From Oreohelix idahoensis (Eukaryota; Mollusca; Gastropoda; Stylommatophora; Oreohelicidae): DNA of 64,000 bases. The notes beneath the pieces are model-generated. The model worked only from the letters and a program-made list of their open reading frames with translations, had not been told where the DNA came from and ran no database searches. The stretch spans positions 171,501-235,500 of the forward strand of contig JAMPIV010017823.1 of the NCBI GenBank assembly GCA_024509875.1, read 5' to 3'. The position numbers and the translations under genes are program-made. Of the stretch, positions 54,205 through 64,000 are shown piece after piece. Every line of letters begins with the position of its first letter. Position 1 is the first letter of the stretch.

Positions 54205-56378
54205 GAAATTGACAGAGATACAACGGTAAAATACTCAAAAGATAACATTTAAGGATAAAAACATAATGCGTAGGCTGCTGATGTACATGATCGCCTAGAC
54301 CGCGGGTCATCACCCTCCATAAAATTGACTTGCTAGACAGGAGGGGAACGGCGGATCAAAAGAAGAAAAATATGACTGGAAAGGCTAAGGAGACGCAATG
54401 GGGGGGGATGGAGGAAAGTAAAAATTCACGTCCCCCAAATTGACACGAGGTACGGAATTGGACGTTTTGCGATACCAAGCCTTGATTTGAATTGAGCGGC
54501 AGAACGCGGATGGTAGGAAAATTACAAAAATTTAAAAAGTAATTTTTCTTAATATTAATGTTAGGAATATAAAAATTAGCTGGCCGGATGGCCTATTCTG
54601 AGCAATGAAATAATATGATCTTAATTTTACAAACGGATAGATAATATTGAAGATAATGACAAAAGACAGTGTAGTTCACATCATCGCTAGACTATATTGA
54701 ATCTAAAAGTGTCACAATTTGCACACAAAAACACGACCTTGGGAACAGGTGTTCAAAGTTACTATTATGGAGGAGAGGGTTTTTGAGCGGTAGCTGTGTC
54801 TAAATATAACTTTTTACGACAAAATTTTAAGGGGAGAGAAAGGTTGCTTCAAAAATCAAGCACATTTTTTTTTGAAACACAAGTAGAGACGGACAGACTA
54901 ACAGATAACCATCCATACTTGACTGAAGCATGACTGAAATGACTTTAGTGTAGAAATTTGAAATTTAAAGTACAACTAGGCAGTGATTGGCCACAGACAA
55001 TCATATCATTAGCGCTCAGAGCGCATTTGGGGTCATTCTTCAATAATTGTTCAGTGTTAGACACAGATTTTAAAGTGTGGTGTCTTCCCATATGAAAGAC
55101 AGTGAATAAATTTAGGGACGCCATACTATAGCCAGCAGCTCAGCTGAGTTTTGCTAGCACTTCTGTGTTAATTATTCATAATCTGGTAAGATTGAAATTA
55201 TTTCTTTATATATTTTGAATATTGTTTCATGTTCGAGTGATTTGATACTGCCATATCATAATCTAGCCTTACAAACAAGTAGGGATTTTGCTCTAGACCC
55301 CCCGCCCAAGTCAGGGTCTAGGGACTAACAAGGTACATAAACTACAGCAAGGATTATGCAAGATATATCAAGCGTTGAAACAGATTACCTATCTTCTTTT
55401 AGGGCCGACAACTAATAATTATTTTTCAGAATCTATAGTCTGGGAGGATCTATCGGATGTAAACCCACCATGGTAACTGTGCTGTTTGGTCAGAGAGATC
55501 TGACCTGTCTGTATAATGTGGTTGTTGTGTCAGTGTGGTGTCCAGACGTGGGTATAGAATAGATTTTGACACATAGCCCATACTTTGATTGCAGAGCTGT
55601 GAGTTTCTATCGACAACAAAGCAGAGTCTATTCGGTGGGTGACTTTACTCGAGTGTATCTGTGCAGTTCTTGTGACAGAGACCACCATTATTGCCCGCCA
55701 GCACGGAGAGGTGGGACCGCAAGTTTTCAGCACCAGAGCTACAAAAAGATGAGTGAGCCTCTGGTCTGCTGGACATTCACCAACTATTGGTAGTGACTAA
55801 TATCCCATAAAAATTCCCACCTTTTTCTGGACACTGTGTAGTCAATATAGACAGGTGTGATGAGGCCACCCCAACAGCACAAACAGTAACTATCCTCCCA
55901 AAGAGATGACTATTCGAACATTTTAATAAAACTAACTATTCTAGTACTTAAATATGTACACTTTTGGCATTTATTATGTAACATTCCATGCATAATTTTC
56001 ATAAATTTTAAATCCTTCTTTTAAAACCAGTTCTGGTCAAAATAAAACTTGATCCAGAACAAATAAATGTAATATAATTATATCAAAAACTTTACACACG
56101 TGAGTTAGTTCAGTGTATTTTAACACTTGTTAATCTTATTAGTCTTGTTAAATATCTATGGGTATATTTATAACTATCACACCACAGTACACATCATAAC
56201 CCTAGACACTTTACGTAGCTACATTCATTAAGAAAAAAAAAATTAAGTGTGAGGTCGTAGTGGTAGCAAGAAAGGCCTTCTGACAATTCTCAACTACATT
56301 TTATCTCAGGAGCCTTCACAGCTGGCCTCATACAATGTACATGTAGTAATAACACCATCATACAATACCATCAACACC
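54205..56378 (+). repeat. Composite repeat E, copy 2
   Basis: Full-length partner of 31935-34230 in the same orientation, with many small indels. The right boundary again includes ATCATACAATACCATCA. Confidence 0.75.
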
Positions 56379-56439
56379 ACTACAGCCATCACATCTAATC
56401 CCGGTGTTCGGTTTTGTCCTCCTTTCATTTTAGAGTTAT

Positions 56440-56660
56440 GCCTCAGATGTCGGCATAACTCTCTGATGTCCATATATCTCAAATATCCGTACACCTCAGA
56501 TGTCATAATCTCAAATATCCGTACACCTCAGATGTCATATGACTCAAATATCCGTACACCTCAGATGTCTGTATATATGTCTCAAATACCCGTACACCTC
56601 AGATGTCGTAAGTCTCAAATATCCGTACACCTCAGATGTCGTAAGTCTCAAATATCCGTT
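56440..56660 (+). repeat. 28-bp interspersed tandem array
   Basis: Six copies of CTCAAATATCCGTACACCTC + AGATGTC separated by 4-13 bp. It ends exactly where a LINE endonuclease frame begins. Confidence 0.9.
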
Positions 56661-57065
56661 TGGGACTTGGAATGTACGTACATTAAGGGACAACAAAGAA
56701 GCTACAGACTTTTATAAATGGGCGCTCACGTAGAATACAAGAATTTAAATCATATGACAAGGTCACCAATGTTGAACTGATGAGAACTACTAGTCAAGTG
56801 TCAGTGGAACAAGAGATGAGGAGAAGAAGACACAGGCGATGGATGACACGTATTGAAGAAACCTGTTGATAGCATCATAAGACAGTCCTTGTTCTGGAAA
56901 CCTCTGGTTAAGAGAAGCAGAGATAAACGTGGAGAAGAGAATTGGGGACAGAGTGAAAATGATGAGGTAGATATGGAATGACCTTGAGCTGATGACACGT
57001 GACAGAAGAATGACATGCGTGTGATGAAGGTCTTTGCCCCTTGGGAAACAAGAGGGTAGTGAATT
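56655..57065 (+). pseudogene. RTE-like LINE, endonuclease start joined to RT C-terminus
   Basis: FGTWNVRTLRDNKEATD at 56658-56708 is the N-terminal strand of a LINE endonuclease. By 56750 the sequence is already the C-terminal tail (NVELM, then VEQEMRRRRH-like and SLFWKP). The whole RT is deleted between them. The end near 57060 has the CCCTTGGGAAACAAGAG block seen at 10030. Confidence 0.65.
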
Positions 57066-57104
57066 AACGTTGCATAGTTTTGTGTCTGCATGTATACATA
57101 TATA

Positions 57105-57585
57105 CATGGGGGTCGAAGTGGTTGAGAAGTATTGCGTCTGTCTCGAATTCTAAAGTAACCAGGTTCGATTCCCAGTAGAGGGAATATAATTTATGTACAT
57201 TTTTTTCAGAATTAGTGGTCCAAATGATGTCATACTCCCCCTTGGTCTCCTGGGTAGTGAGATCGGATGCCTAGCCTTCTCGGATAAGGGCGAAAAAAAA
57301 AGAATAGGAGGTCCGGTGTGCAAGTTGCGCACGTTAAAAATCCTACGTGGAAGTCGTAAAGAATAGGCCATAAGGCCACTGCGCAGGCACAGTTAAAAAA
57401 TTAGAAAACTACCTACCACACAAATATTTATAGAATGTGTGATTCATATATACACACTTTGGGATTCTTGCCGGTGATATGGAGTTTATGCACTGTGCTG
57501 AGATCCTCCTTGTGTGATCTAAGGGAATAGATCAGAGCACTGATAGAGTTGTCCGTGTGCATTGAAGATAGTTCTTAAAACAACA
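57105..57585 (+). repeat. SINE-B, complete copy
   Basis: The head GTCGAAGTGGTTGAGAAGT (A-box) and GGTTCGATTCCC (B-box) are tRNA-like. The body has GTGCAAGTTGCGCACGTTAA, GGCCATAAGGCCACTGC and GAGATCCTCCTTGTGTGATC. The tail is AAAACAACAATAAAAAAAA. Confidence 0.85.
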
Positions 57586-57894
57586 ATAAAAAAAATGTTA
57601 AACTCATACACATATATTTGAGTATGCGTAGAAAATTGATTGTATACATTCTTTTATCTGATCTTACAATCCATTCCTTGACTAAAAATGTCCAGACCTC
57701 GGTCTAGAAAAAGATGGCTCAGTAGAATATGGAGTGCGGCAGTGTCAAGAAATGGGAAAAATCTTGTCAAGACTACTCCATGACGGTGAGTATATCATCA
57801 CCATCGTTAAACCATGCCGTCTGGCTTAGATGATCATATCTTTCTACAACTTCTTATCCCTAGTGCTGTTTATCCGTTCTGTTTATCTTCTTCT

Positions 57895-58165
57895 TCCTTC
57901 TTCCTCGTTCGTCCTGAAAAGGACGTTGTGTCCGTTTACAGCGAAGTTGCGATATTTGCGCCTTTCGGCCGACACATCCTACTTCCGCACGGCATTTTTT
58001 GGGTTGCCTTCCCTCTTCGATCCCTACTCTCTCAGCCAGACTGCAGTGATGCAGCCTGTTTCCAGGACCACCACTTGGAGGTGGAGTAGGGTTTTGGTCA
58101 GCTCTGATTCGCTGACCCTGACGCAAGCAGTCAAGCTATGAGTCGCTGACGGCATTCATCTCTCT
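57895..58165 (-). repeat. Dispersed repeat D, minus strand
   Basis: The reverse complement of the 39990-40293 repeat, same block order, with a (GAA)-type tail at 57890-57905. Confidence 0.75.
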
Positions 58166-58517
58166 TGGTGCGTCTTCGGTCCCGTTCTGTTGTTGGCTTT
58201 CTTCAGTGCCACTATGTCAAATTGTAAGTACATGTGCCTTCTTTGTCTATCTCTTTTTCCTCGCAGTCTTTCCTGTTGTCACAGTAAATTTCTTTCTTCA
58301 TCTCATAACAAGCCCAAAGAAAGTGAATTAGCTTCCTTCTAATGTGAGTAATAATCTTCCTGTATACACTGGCTACTTTCAGGACATCATCATTACTTAT
58401 TTTAGCTTTCCGTGTTATTCCATCAGGAGTGAGTTCATGAGCTGCCTAATTACTTAGCTCATCATTTGGTTCACAGGTTTGTTAGTTTTTTTTTTAATCT
58501 GACTTCGATAAAGCCAT

Positions 58518-59100
58518 GTGGGGCAAATGTTGAAAGTTGAACTGGAAGTCCTAAGAGTCACACTTCACATACTATTCCAGCAATTCAAAAGAATTGTGAT
58601 ACAGTGGATCCCATCTCACTGCAACATCCCCAGCAATGAAGAGGCTGACAGATTGGGAAAGGAAGGTGGAAAGCTACTTCAGCTTGAAACAAGTATAACG
58701 TGTGGAGAGGCCAAGAGTTTTATTGAGAACAGAAACAGGAGCAAGTGTGGAAACAGAGCTTCAAGGCCACCAAAAAATGGTGCATATTACCAGCTCAGTA
58801 GAAGTGAACAAGTGATAATCTTCAGACTTTGCACAAGCCACAACAGATTCGGATACCATCTATTCAATATGATTAAGATAGGACACCGATGAGTCTAATT
58901 GTGACAGTGATAAAATGACTACTGAACATCTACTTCAGAGGTGCCCAACATATGAGGAACAAAGAAAGCGCAAATGGCCACCACTAGTATCATTCCTAGA
59001 AAAACTCTACGGAGATACCAGTAGCCTCGGGTAGACCGTTGCTTTTTTTGAACATATATAGTCGACGTCTGAAAGTGAACGAAGAAGAAGAAGAACTATA
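58518..59100 (+). pseudogene. I-like LINE RNase H and C-terminal end
   Basis: IQWIPSHCNIPSNEEADRLG (RNase H) is followed by YYQLSRSEQVIIFRLCTSH and, after a stop at 58892, TTEHLLQRCPTYEEQRK. It ends at an AAGAAGAAGAAG tail at 59085-59097. Related to 20692-21327 more than to 13541-14335. 5' truncated. Confidence 0.75.
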
Positions 59101-59500
59101 AGTTTTTATAATGATTTTATTCTTTTTATATTTGTTTCGTCATTTATTTTTATGTTAAAGTATTGATCACATTTTTGAAAGTATTGGGTCCGAGATTAAT
59201 CATCATAGTCATTGTTGTGAATTTTCTGTTTAACAAACAACTGTTTTATTGTAAAATAATTGGACTGAATATATTATAGACAGTTACACATTATAAAGAG
59301 AATTAATAAAAAATACGTAATAATATGAATGAATATTATATGTATGTATATATTTATGTTACATAAATTTTAACTTTCAGCAGTTCTTTTTGCCCATACA
59401 GCTTATGTTGAATATGGGTTGCCAGTAAGCAATAATCTGAACATAACTGCACATTTTTAGCCGTTTTGTAAATAAATGATAAGTTAGGTGCTCATGGCAT
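59100..59500. other. No recognised gene
   Basis: AT-rich unassigned sequence between a LINE tail and a (GTT)n tract. Confidence 0.4.
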
Positions 59501-59720
59501 TATTGTTGTTGTTATTGTTGTTGTTGTTGTTGTTTAGCTAGGGCTGCTGAGATTCTCGCTCTTTTGTAGCCTATACCAAGTTGAAGACTCCTTGGTATTA
59601 TCTACCCTGTAGATCTAGGCTTTTCCTGTGGCTTTTTTGCCATTCCGAAATATGTTGAGTCGAAGTCATGACCTCCAGTTTCTCCAGCTTTTGCTTGCAT
59701 TTAAAAGATCTCATCTGGTC
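59500..59720 (-). repeat. Dispersed repeat F with (GTT)n
   Basis: A TTGTTGTTGTTGTTG run, then a block matching 35440-35680 in reverse. Confidence 0.65.
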
Positions 59721-60415
59721 CTAAGCTGTGAGTAAGAAGCGTGTGGCATACTGTGCATTCCATACCACCAAAGTGGGCTCTCCAAATATGAAGAGCTAAA
59801 ATACTGTGCTCTGGTTCTGCACTGTCCCAAAGAATTGTCACATCCTACACAGAGCCACTTCTCAGCTTCCCCTGCCTACCATGGGTCCATAGTGAGATCT
59901 TCCTGCATGCAGCCAACCATGTAACTGCCAGAGTTACGTCTGGGGCTCAAGTGACTTCTCCACGCTTAGAGTGCAATGTTGCGTTCTCAACATGTTTCAC
60001 TACAGGATGAATCCCTGGAAGTATGTGGATGATTTCAAGAGTCAATGAAAGTGAAATTAGCTTCACAGACAGGGGTTCACTTCCACGTCTGTATACTATA
60101 GCACTGTGCTTAGCTAATGGTCATATAAGGATGACTCCAGATATGCCTCCATGCATTTGCTCGTGGTATAAAATGATAGTATGAGTGTCCACATATTCAT
60201 AAAACATTGTATTCCTTTATTCACTCACTCCCTTTCCTTCTTGCTCCCTGTGGAGCAGGGAACCATCGCTGCAGCTAGTCTCTTGCAGGAAGCCTGCACC
60301 AAAGATAAATTCATATTCTCTTGCAACAGTGGTTTCTTTAGTAATTTGTTTAACATCATGAGGTGGCCAGCCTCCTATCATCATCACCCTTCAACTCACC
60401 AAGGAGCATAGGCCT
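59720..60415. other. No recognised gene
   Basis: Sequence of moderate complexity with no frame or repeat I could identify. Confidence 0.35.
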
Positions 60416-60416
60416 T

Positions 60417-60665
60417 CAACTAACTTATACCAAGTCTTCCTGTCACGTAACCAACTTATACCAAGTCTTCCTGTCACGTGACATCCTTCAACCAACTTAT
60501 ACCAAGTCTTCCTGTCCTGTGCCATCCGCTCAAGGTCTCTCCATGTCTACTTCATCCCTTTCCTGTCTGTCTTCAGTTGTCTTCCCCCGTGTGATATTTG
60601 GTCTGCCTCTTACCCTGGGGATTCCAGAACAGGTTTCCTCTTGTGTTATTGGTGAAGTTTTTGTG
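60417..60665 (-). pseudogene. RTE-like LINE tail, minus strand, with local tandem repeat
   Basis: The reverse complement has TGTTCTGGAATCCCCAGGG, then AGACCTTGAGCGGATGGCAC and AGGAAGACTTGGTATAAGTT. The last block is repeated three times (60417-60520). Confidence 0.65.
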
Positions 60666-60984
60666 GTTTAAAGTTCTATTGGATGGGAAAGCCAGTCCCA
60701 TGTCCAACCATCCTTACCTGCCTTCTATGACATGCTAATTATGCTTAGTAGGTTAGGTTAAAGTGTTACTATTTTTTTATCCCTCATCAAGCCCCGATTA
60801 CGTACGGATGTGTGGATTGTTAAAATCTGCTACTAATTCATTTTAATTCATTAAATTTAATTTGTCATTAGTTTCCTGGTTTATAAACAATTGGAATGTC
60901 TGTTCTAGGTCACACCCTTGGCAGTCCAGAAATCATCAATGAAAGTTTAGAAGGTGGCATTTGGTAAGTTGGCTGTTGTTACTG

Positions 60985-61378
60985 AAGTAATATAGTAATG
61001 TTGATGTACTTTTTTGCCTGGTAATGTTGATGTATTTTTGGTGTAGTAATGTTGATGTACTTTTTTTGCCTGGTAATGTTGATGTATTTTTTGTGTGGTA
61101 ATATTGATGTACTCTTTTGTGCAGTTACGTTGATGTATTTGTGTGTGGTAATGTTGATGTATTTTTGTGTGGTAACGTAGATGTATTTTTTTGTGTGGTA
61201 ATGTTGATGTACTTTTTTGTGTGGTAAATGTTGATATTTTTTGTGTGGTAATGATGTATTTTTGTGTGGTAATGTTGATGTACTTTTTTGTGTGATACCG
61301 TTGATGTACTTTTTTGTGAGGTAATGTTGATGTATTTTTTGTGTGGTAATGTTGATGTACTTTTTTGTGTGGTAATGT

Positions 61379-61432
<54 letters not shown>

Positions 61433-62910
61433 GGTGGTAATGTTGGTGTAAATTTTTTATTTTATTTTTTTGGTGTGCTAATGTTGATGTACTTTTTTTT
61501 GTGTGTGGTAATGTTGATGCATTTTTTGGTGTGTGGTAATGATGACATCATTTTTATGTGGTAATGTTTGTCTATTTTTCTGTGGTAATGTTGACATATT
61601 TTTTATTTGGTAATGTTGACGTCCTTTTTTGTGTGGTAATGTTTATGTATTTTTGTATGGTAATGTTGATGTGTGGGTTTTTTTTAATGATAATTTTGAT
61701 GTACTTTTTTGTGTGGTAATGTTCACGCACTTTCTGTGTGGTAATGTTTTTGTATTTTTGTGTGGTAATTTTTATGTATTTTTTACGGTAATGTTGATGT
61801 ATTTTTGGTGTGGTAATGTTGGTGTATTTTTTTTTTTTAATGTGCTAATGTTGATGTACTTTTTTGTGTGGTAATGTTGATGCATTTTTTGGTGTGTGGT
61901 AATGATGACGTCCTTTTTATGTGGTAATGTTTGTGTATTTTTGTGTGGTAATTTTGACGTATTTTTTAATTTGGTAATGTTGGTGTCCTTTTTTGTGTGG
62001 TAATGTTTATGTATTTTTGTATGGTAATGTTGATGTATTTTTACGGTAATGTTGATGTACTTTTTTGTGTGGTAATGTTCACGTACTGTTTGTGTGGTAA
62101 TGTTTTTGTATTTTTTGTGTGGTAATTTTTATGTATTTTTTACGGTAATGTTGATGTACTTTTTTTGTGTTGTAATGTTGACGTTATTTTTATGTGGTAA
62201 TGTTTGTGTATTTTTGTGTGGTAATGTTGATGTACTTTTTTGTGTGGTAATGTTCACGTACTTTTTTGTGTGGTAATGTTTATGTATTTTTTTTGTGTGT
62301 GATAATGTTGATGTATTTTTAACGGTAATGTTGATGTACTTTTTTGTGTGGTAGTGTTGGTGTACTTTATGTGTGGTAGTGTTTGTGTATTTTTTACGGT
62401 AATGTTGATGTATTTTATGTGTGGTAATGTTTGTGTATTTTTACGGTAATTTTGATGTATTTTTGTGTTGTAATATTGATGTATTTTTTTGCGGCAATGT
62501 TGATGAGCGTTTTTGTGTGGTAATATTTATGTATTTTTGTTTGATAATGTTGATGTATTTTTTTATGGTAATGTTGATGTACTTTTTTGGGTGGTAATGT
62601 TTTTGTATGGTAATGTTGATGTACTTTTTTGTGTGGTAATGTTTGTGTATTTTTGACGGTAATTTTGATGTATTTTTTGTGTGGTAACGTTTGTGTATTT
62701 TTTTACGGTAATTTTGGTGCATATTTTTTGTGTGGTAATATTGATGTATTTTTTACGGTAATGTTGATGAGTGTTTTTGTGTGGTAATGTTTATGTATTT
62801 TTGTTTGGTAATGTTGATGTATTTTTTATGGTAATGTTGATGTACTTTTTTGTGTGGTAATGTTTATTATATTTTTGTATGGTAATGTTGACGTACTTTT
62901 TTGTGTGGTA
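60985..62910 (+). repeat. 26-bp satellite with higher-order period near 360 bp
   Basis: About 70 degenerate units of GGTAATGTTGATGTACTTTT + TTGTGT. The GTGCTAATGTTGATG marker with its neighbours occurs at 61474 and 61842 (368 bp apart). The TTCACG...ACTTT or ACTGT marker occurs at 61722 and 62079 (357 bp apart). Short frames inside are spurious. Confidence 0.93.
61382..61431 (+). repeat. T50 homopolymer in the satellite
   Basis: About 50 consecutive T, far longer than the T6-T8 of normal units. Confidence 0.95.
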
Positions 62911-62961
62911 ATCTTGATTCGTAGTTATTTTAATAGTTTTGTTTTTTTCCATTCTGTCCTT

Positions 62962-63237
62962 TTATTGTCTAGTAAGAGGAAATAATTCTTCTGTGAAAGA
63001 ATGTAATGTAGTTTTGGAACTGAAGGGAAAATTTTCTTCTCTTTTTATGCTGTCTGCATTTTGAGCATACATTAGGGTAATGGTTTTATTCTCTTGTTGT
63101 TCTCTGACTCTTTTTAGAAGCACTTCATACATTTCTTCAGATAAATGACTATTCACACGGCTGTTTGCCAGCGATCTTTTAGTTATTTCCCCTCTTCCCC
63201 CGACCGCGCTATTTATAGCTATCGTGTCAGAGGTCAC
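62962..63237 (-). CDS. Unrecognised 91-residue frame
   Basis: A minus-strand frame with balanced composition: VGGRGEITKRSLANSR, then HLSEEMYEVLLKRVREQQEN and KREENFPFSSK. The middle is predicted amphipathic helix. A TTTTTTTTTCCAG acceptor-like sequence lies just upstream (about 63245-63260 on the plus strand). No homologue is recognised. It could be a host exon or chance. Confidence 0.25.
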   Translation of the reverse strand: MTSDTIAINSAVGGRGEITKRSLANSRVNSHLSEEMYEVLLKRVREQQENKTITLMYAQNADSIKREENFPFSSKTTLHSFTEELFPLTRQ

Positions 63238-63239
63238 GT

Positions 63240-64000
63240 GGTAACTTCCTAACTGGAAAAAAAAAGGTGGCGGATTTTACTTTTGATAGGGCTTAATTAA
63301 TGTTTTTAGGCTACTTTATTATTATAAATACCGGCTTTAATTTTGCGTAAAGCTAGATAGAAATGTTAGAGTAAATTTTAGAACAAGAACAAACATTTTA
63401 TCACAATTAGAACAGAAGATATAATAGTCTGAAATAGTGTAAAATTTACGTTTTTTTTATATTTTGTTATGGTTTGTTTATATACAATTTTCACTAAATC
63501 GGTCACAATCAACATGCATAACAAATCACAGAAATCAAAAGTAGAAAACCTGCAGAAAATGGATATCAAAGATTTGTTTTGGTTTCATGCGTCAAACATT
63601 AATTATTGAAAGTTTAAATTGCAAGTCCACATTTATTACCTTAAAATAACACACCCAATTGTCCCCAAAAACATGAGAGCTAACAATTATCTCAATCATA
63701 CATCACGATGGTCATGTAAAAATAAGTATGGTCATGAGTAAAACGAAATGTTCAATTTAATAGATAAATAGGTGTATTTAAAAAATACATCTATTAAATG
63801 ATTTCCACACTCTGTTAATTCTGTCAATCTCAAGCAACAACTGCCATAATTTGCTCTAGCCCCAAAATTTCGCTCAATTATCATTCACACTTCCTTTTTT
63901 TTATAGGATGAATCTGTACATTCACAGATGGAGAAATTTGTAACAAATGAGTTTCCATTATAAATTTTAATTGTGAAGTTATATTTTTAATACCTCTGGC
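63240..64000. other. AT-rich, no gene recognised
   Basis: An imperfect hairpin with arms near 63750-63775 and 63780-63803 (ATTTAATAGAT with its inverse). Nothing else recognised. Confidence 0.5.

Noticed and set aside
56440..56660. CRISPR-like look: 28-bp repeats with short separators
   Set aside because: Separators are only 4-13 bp and variable, there are no cas genes and the genome is an animal's. It is a tandem array upstream of a LINE.
61629..62722. Frames rich in Val, Phe and Gly or Lys, His and Thr
   Set aside because: They arise from the 26-bp satellite and change with unit register.

Overview
This window is animal nuclear DNA, AT-rich and packed with transposable elements in many states of decay. 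There are no bacterial operons. Most genes are broken retrotransposons and transposases. One coding unit carries a plausible spliceosomal intron, and tRNA-headed SINEs, microsatellites and satellites are everywhere. The mix (a SCAN-type Gag LTR element, RNase H-bearing LINEs, RTE-like LINEs, Tc1, mariner and hAT transposons, several SINE families) fits a lophotrochozoan, most likely a mollusc. That is inference; no host marker gene identifies the species.

Layout. 1-6.5 kb: an LTR retrotransposon whose integrase precedes its reverse transcriptase (Gmr1-like order), then its LTR start and an inverted second LTR copy. 6.8-8.1 kb: a Tc1 element whose transposase is broken by a single stop codon, abutting a 690-bp GT microsatellite. 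9.3-14.3 kb: a LINE tail, a small hAT MITE with a perfect 8-bp target duplication, then a nearly complete I-like LINE (endonuclease, RT, RNase H) full of frameshifts, preceded by an 18-bp tandem array. 15-17 kb: an internally deleted mariner and an RTE-like fragment. 17-19.2 kb: a non-autonomous element with long inverted ends carrying telomere-like TTAGGG tracts. 19.4-23.8 kb: SINEs and a second LINE on the minus strand, split by a 1,676-bp inverted-repeat transposon with an exact 8-bp target duplication. 24.8-26.5 kb: a 277-bp foldback and a 26-bp array that grew out of LINE coding sequence. 29.4-30.3 kb: cysteine-rich minus-strand reading frames, one resembling half a Kunitz domain; this is the best candidate for host coding sequence.

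32-34 and 54-56 kb hold two copies of a 2.2-kb composite repeat. 40.4-48.6 kb is a degenerate GTAATG-rich tandem region into which a piggyBac-like MITE, an almost intact hAT transposon (43.6-47.1 kb) and a hAT MITE carrying a nested SINE have been inserted. 49-60 kb is a mosaic of SINE, LINE and simple repeats. 61-62.9 kb is a 26-bp satellite with a higher-order period near 360 bp. 63-64 kb is AT-rich and nearly featureless, with one unrecognised small reading frame.

There is no evidence that the genes work as a pathway. The logic is nested insertion. The recurring theme is that tandem arrays sit directly upstream of LINE endonuclease domains or grow from LINE 3' coding ends.
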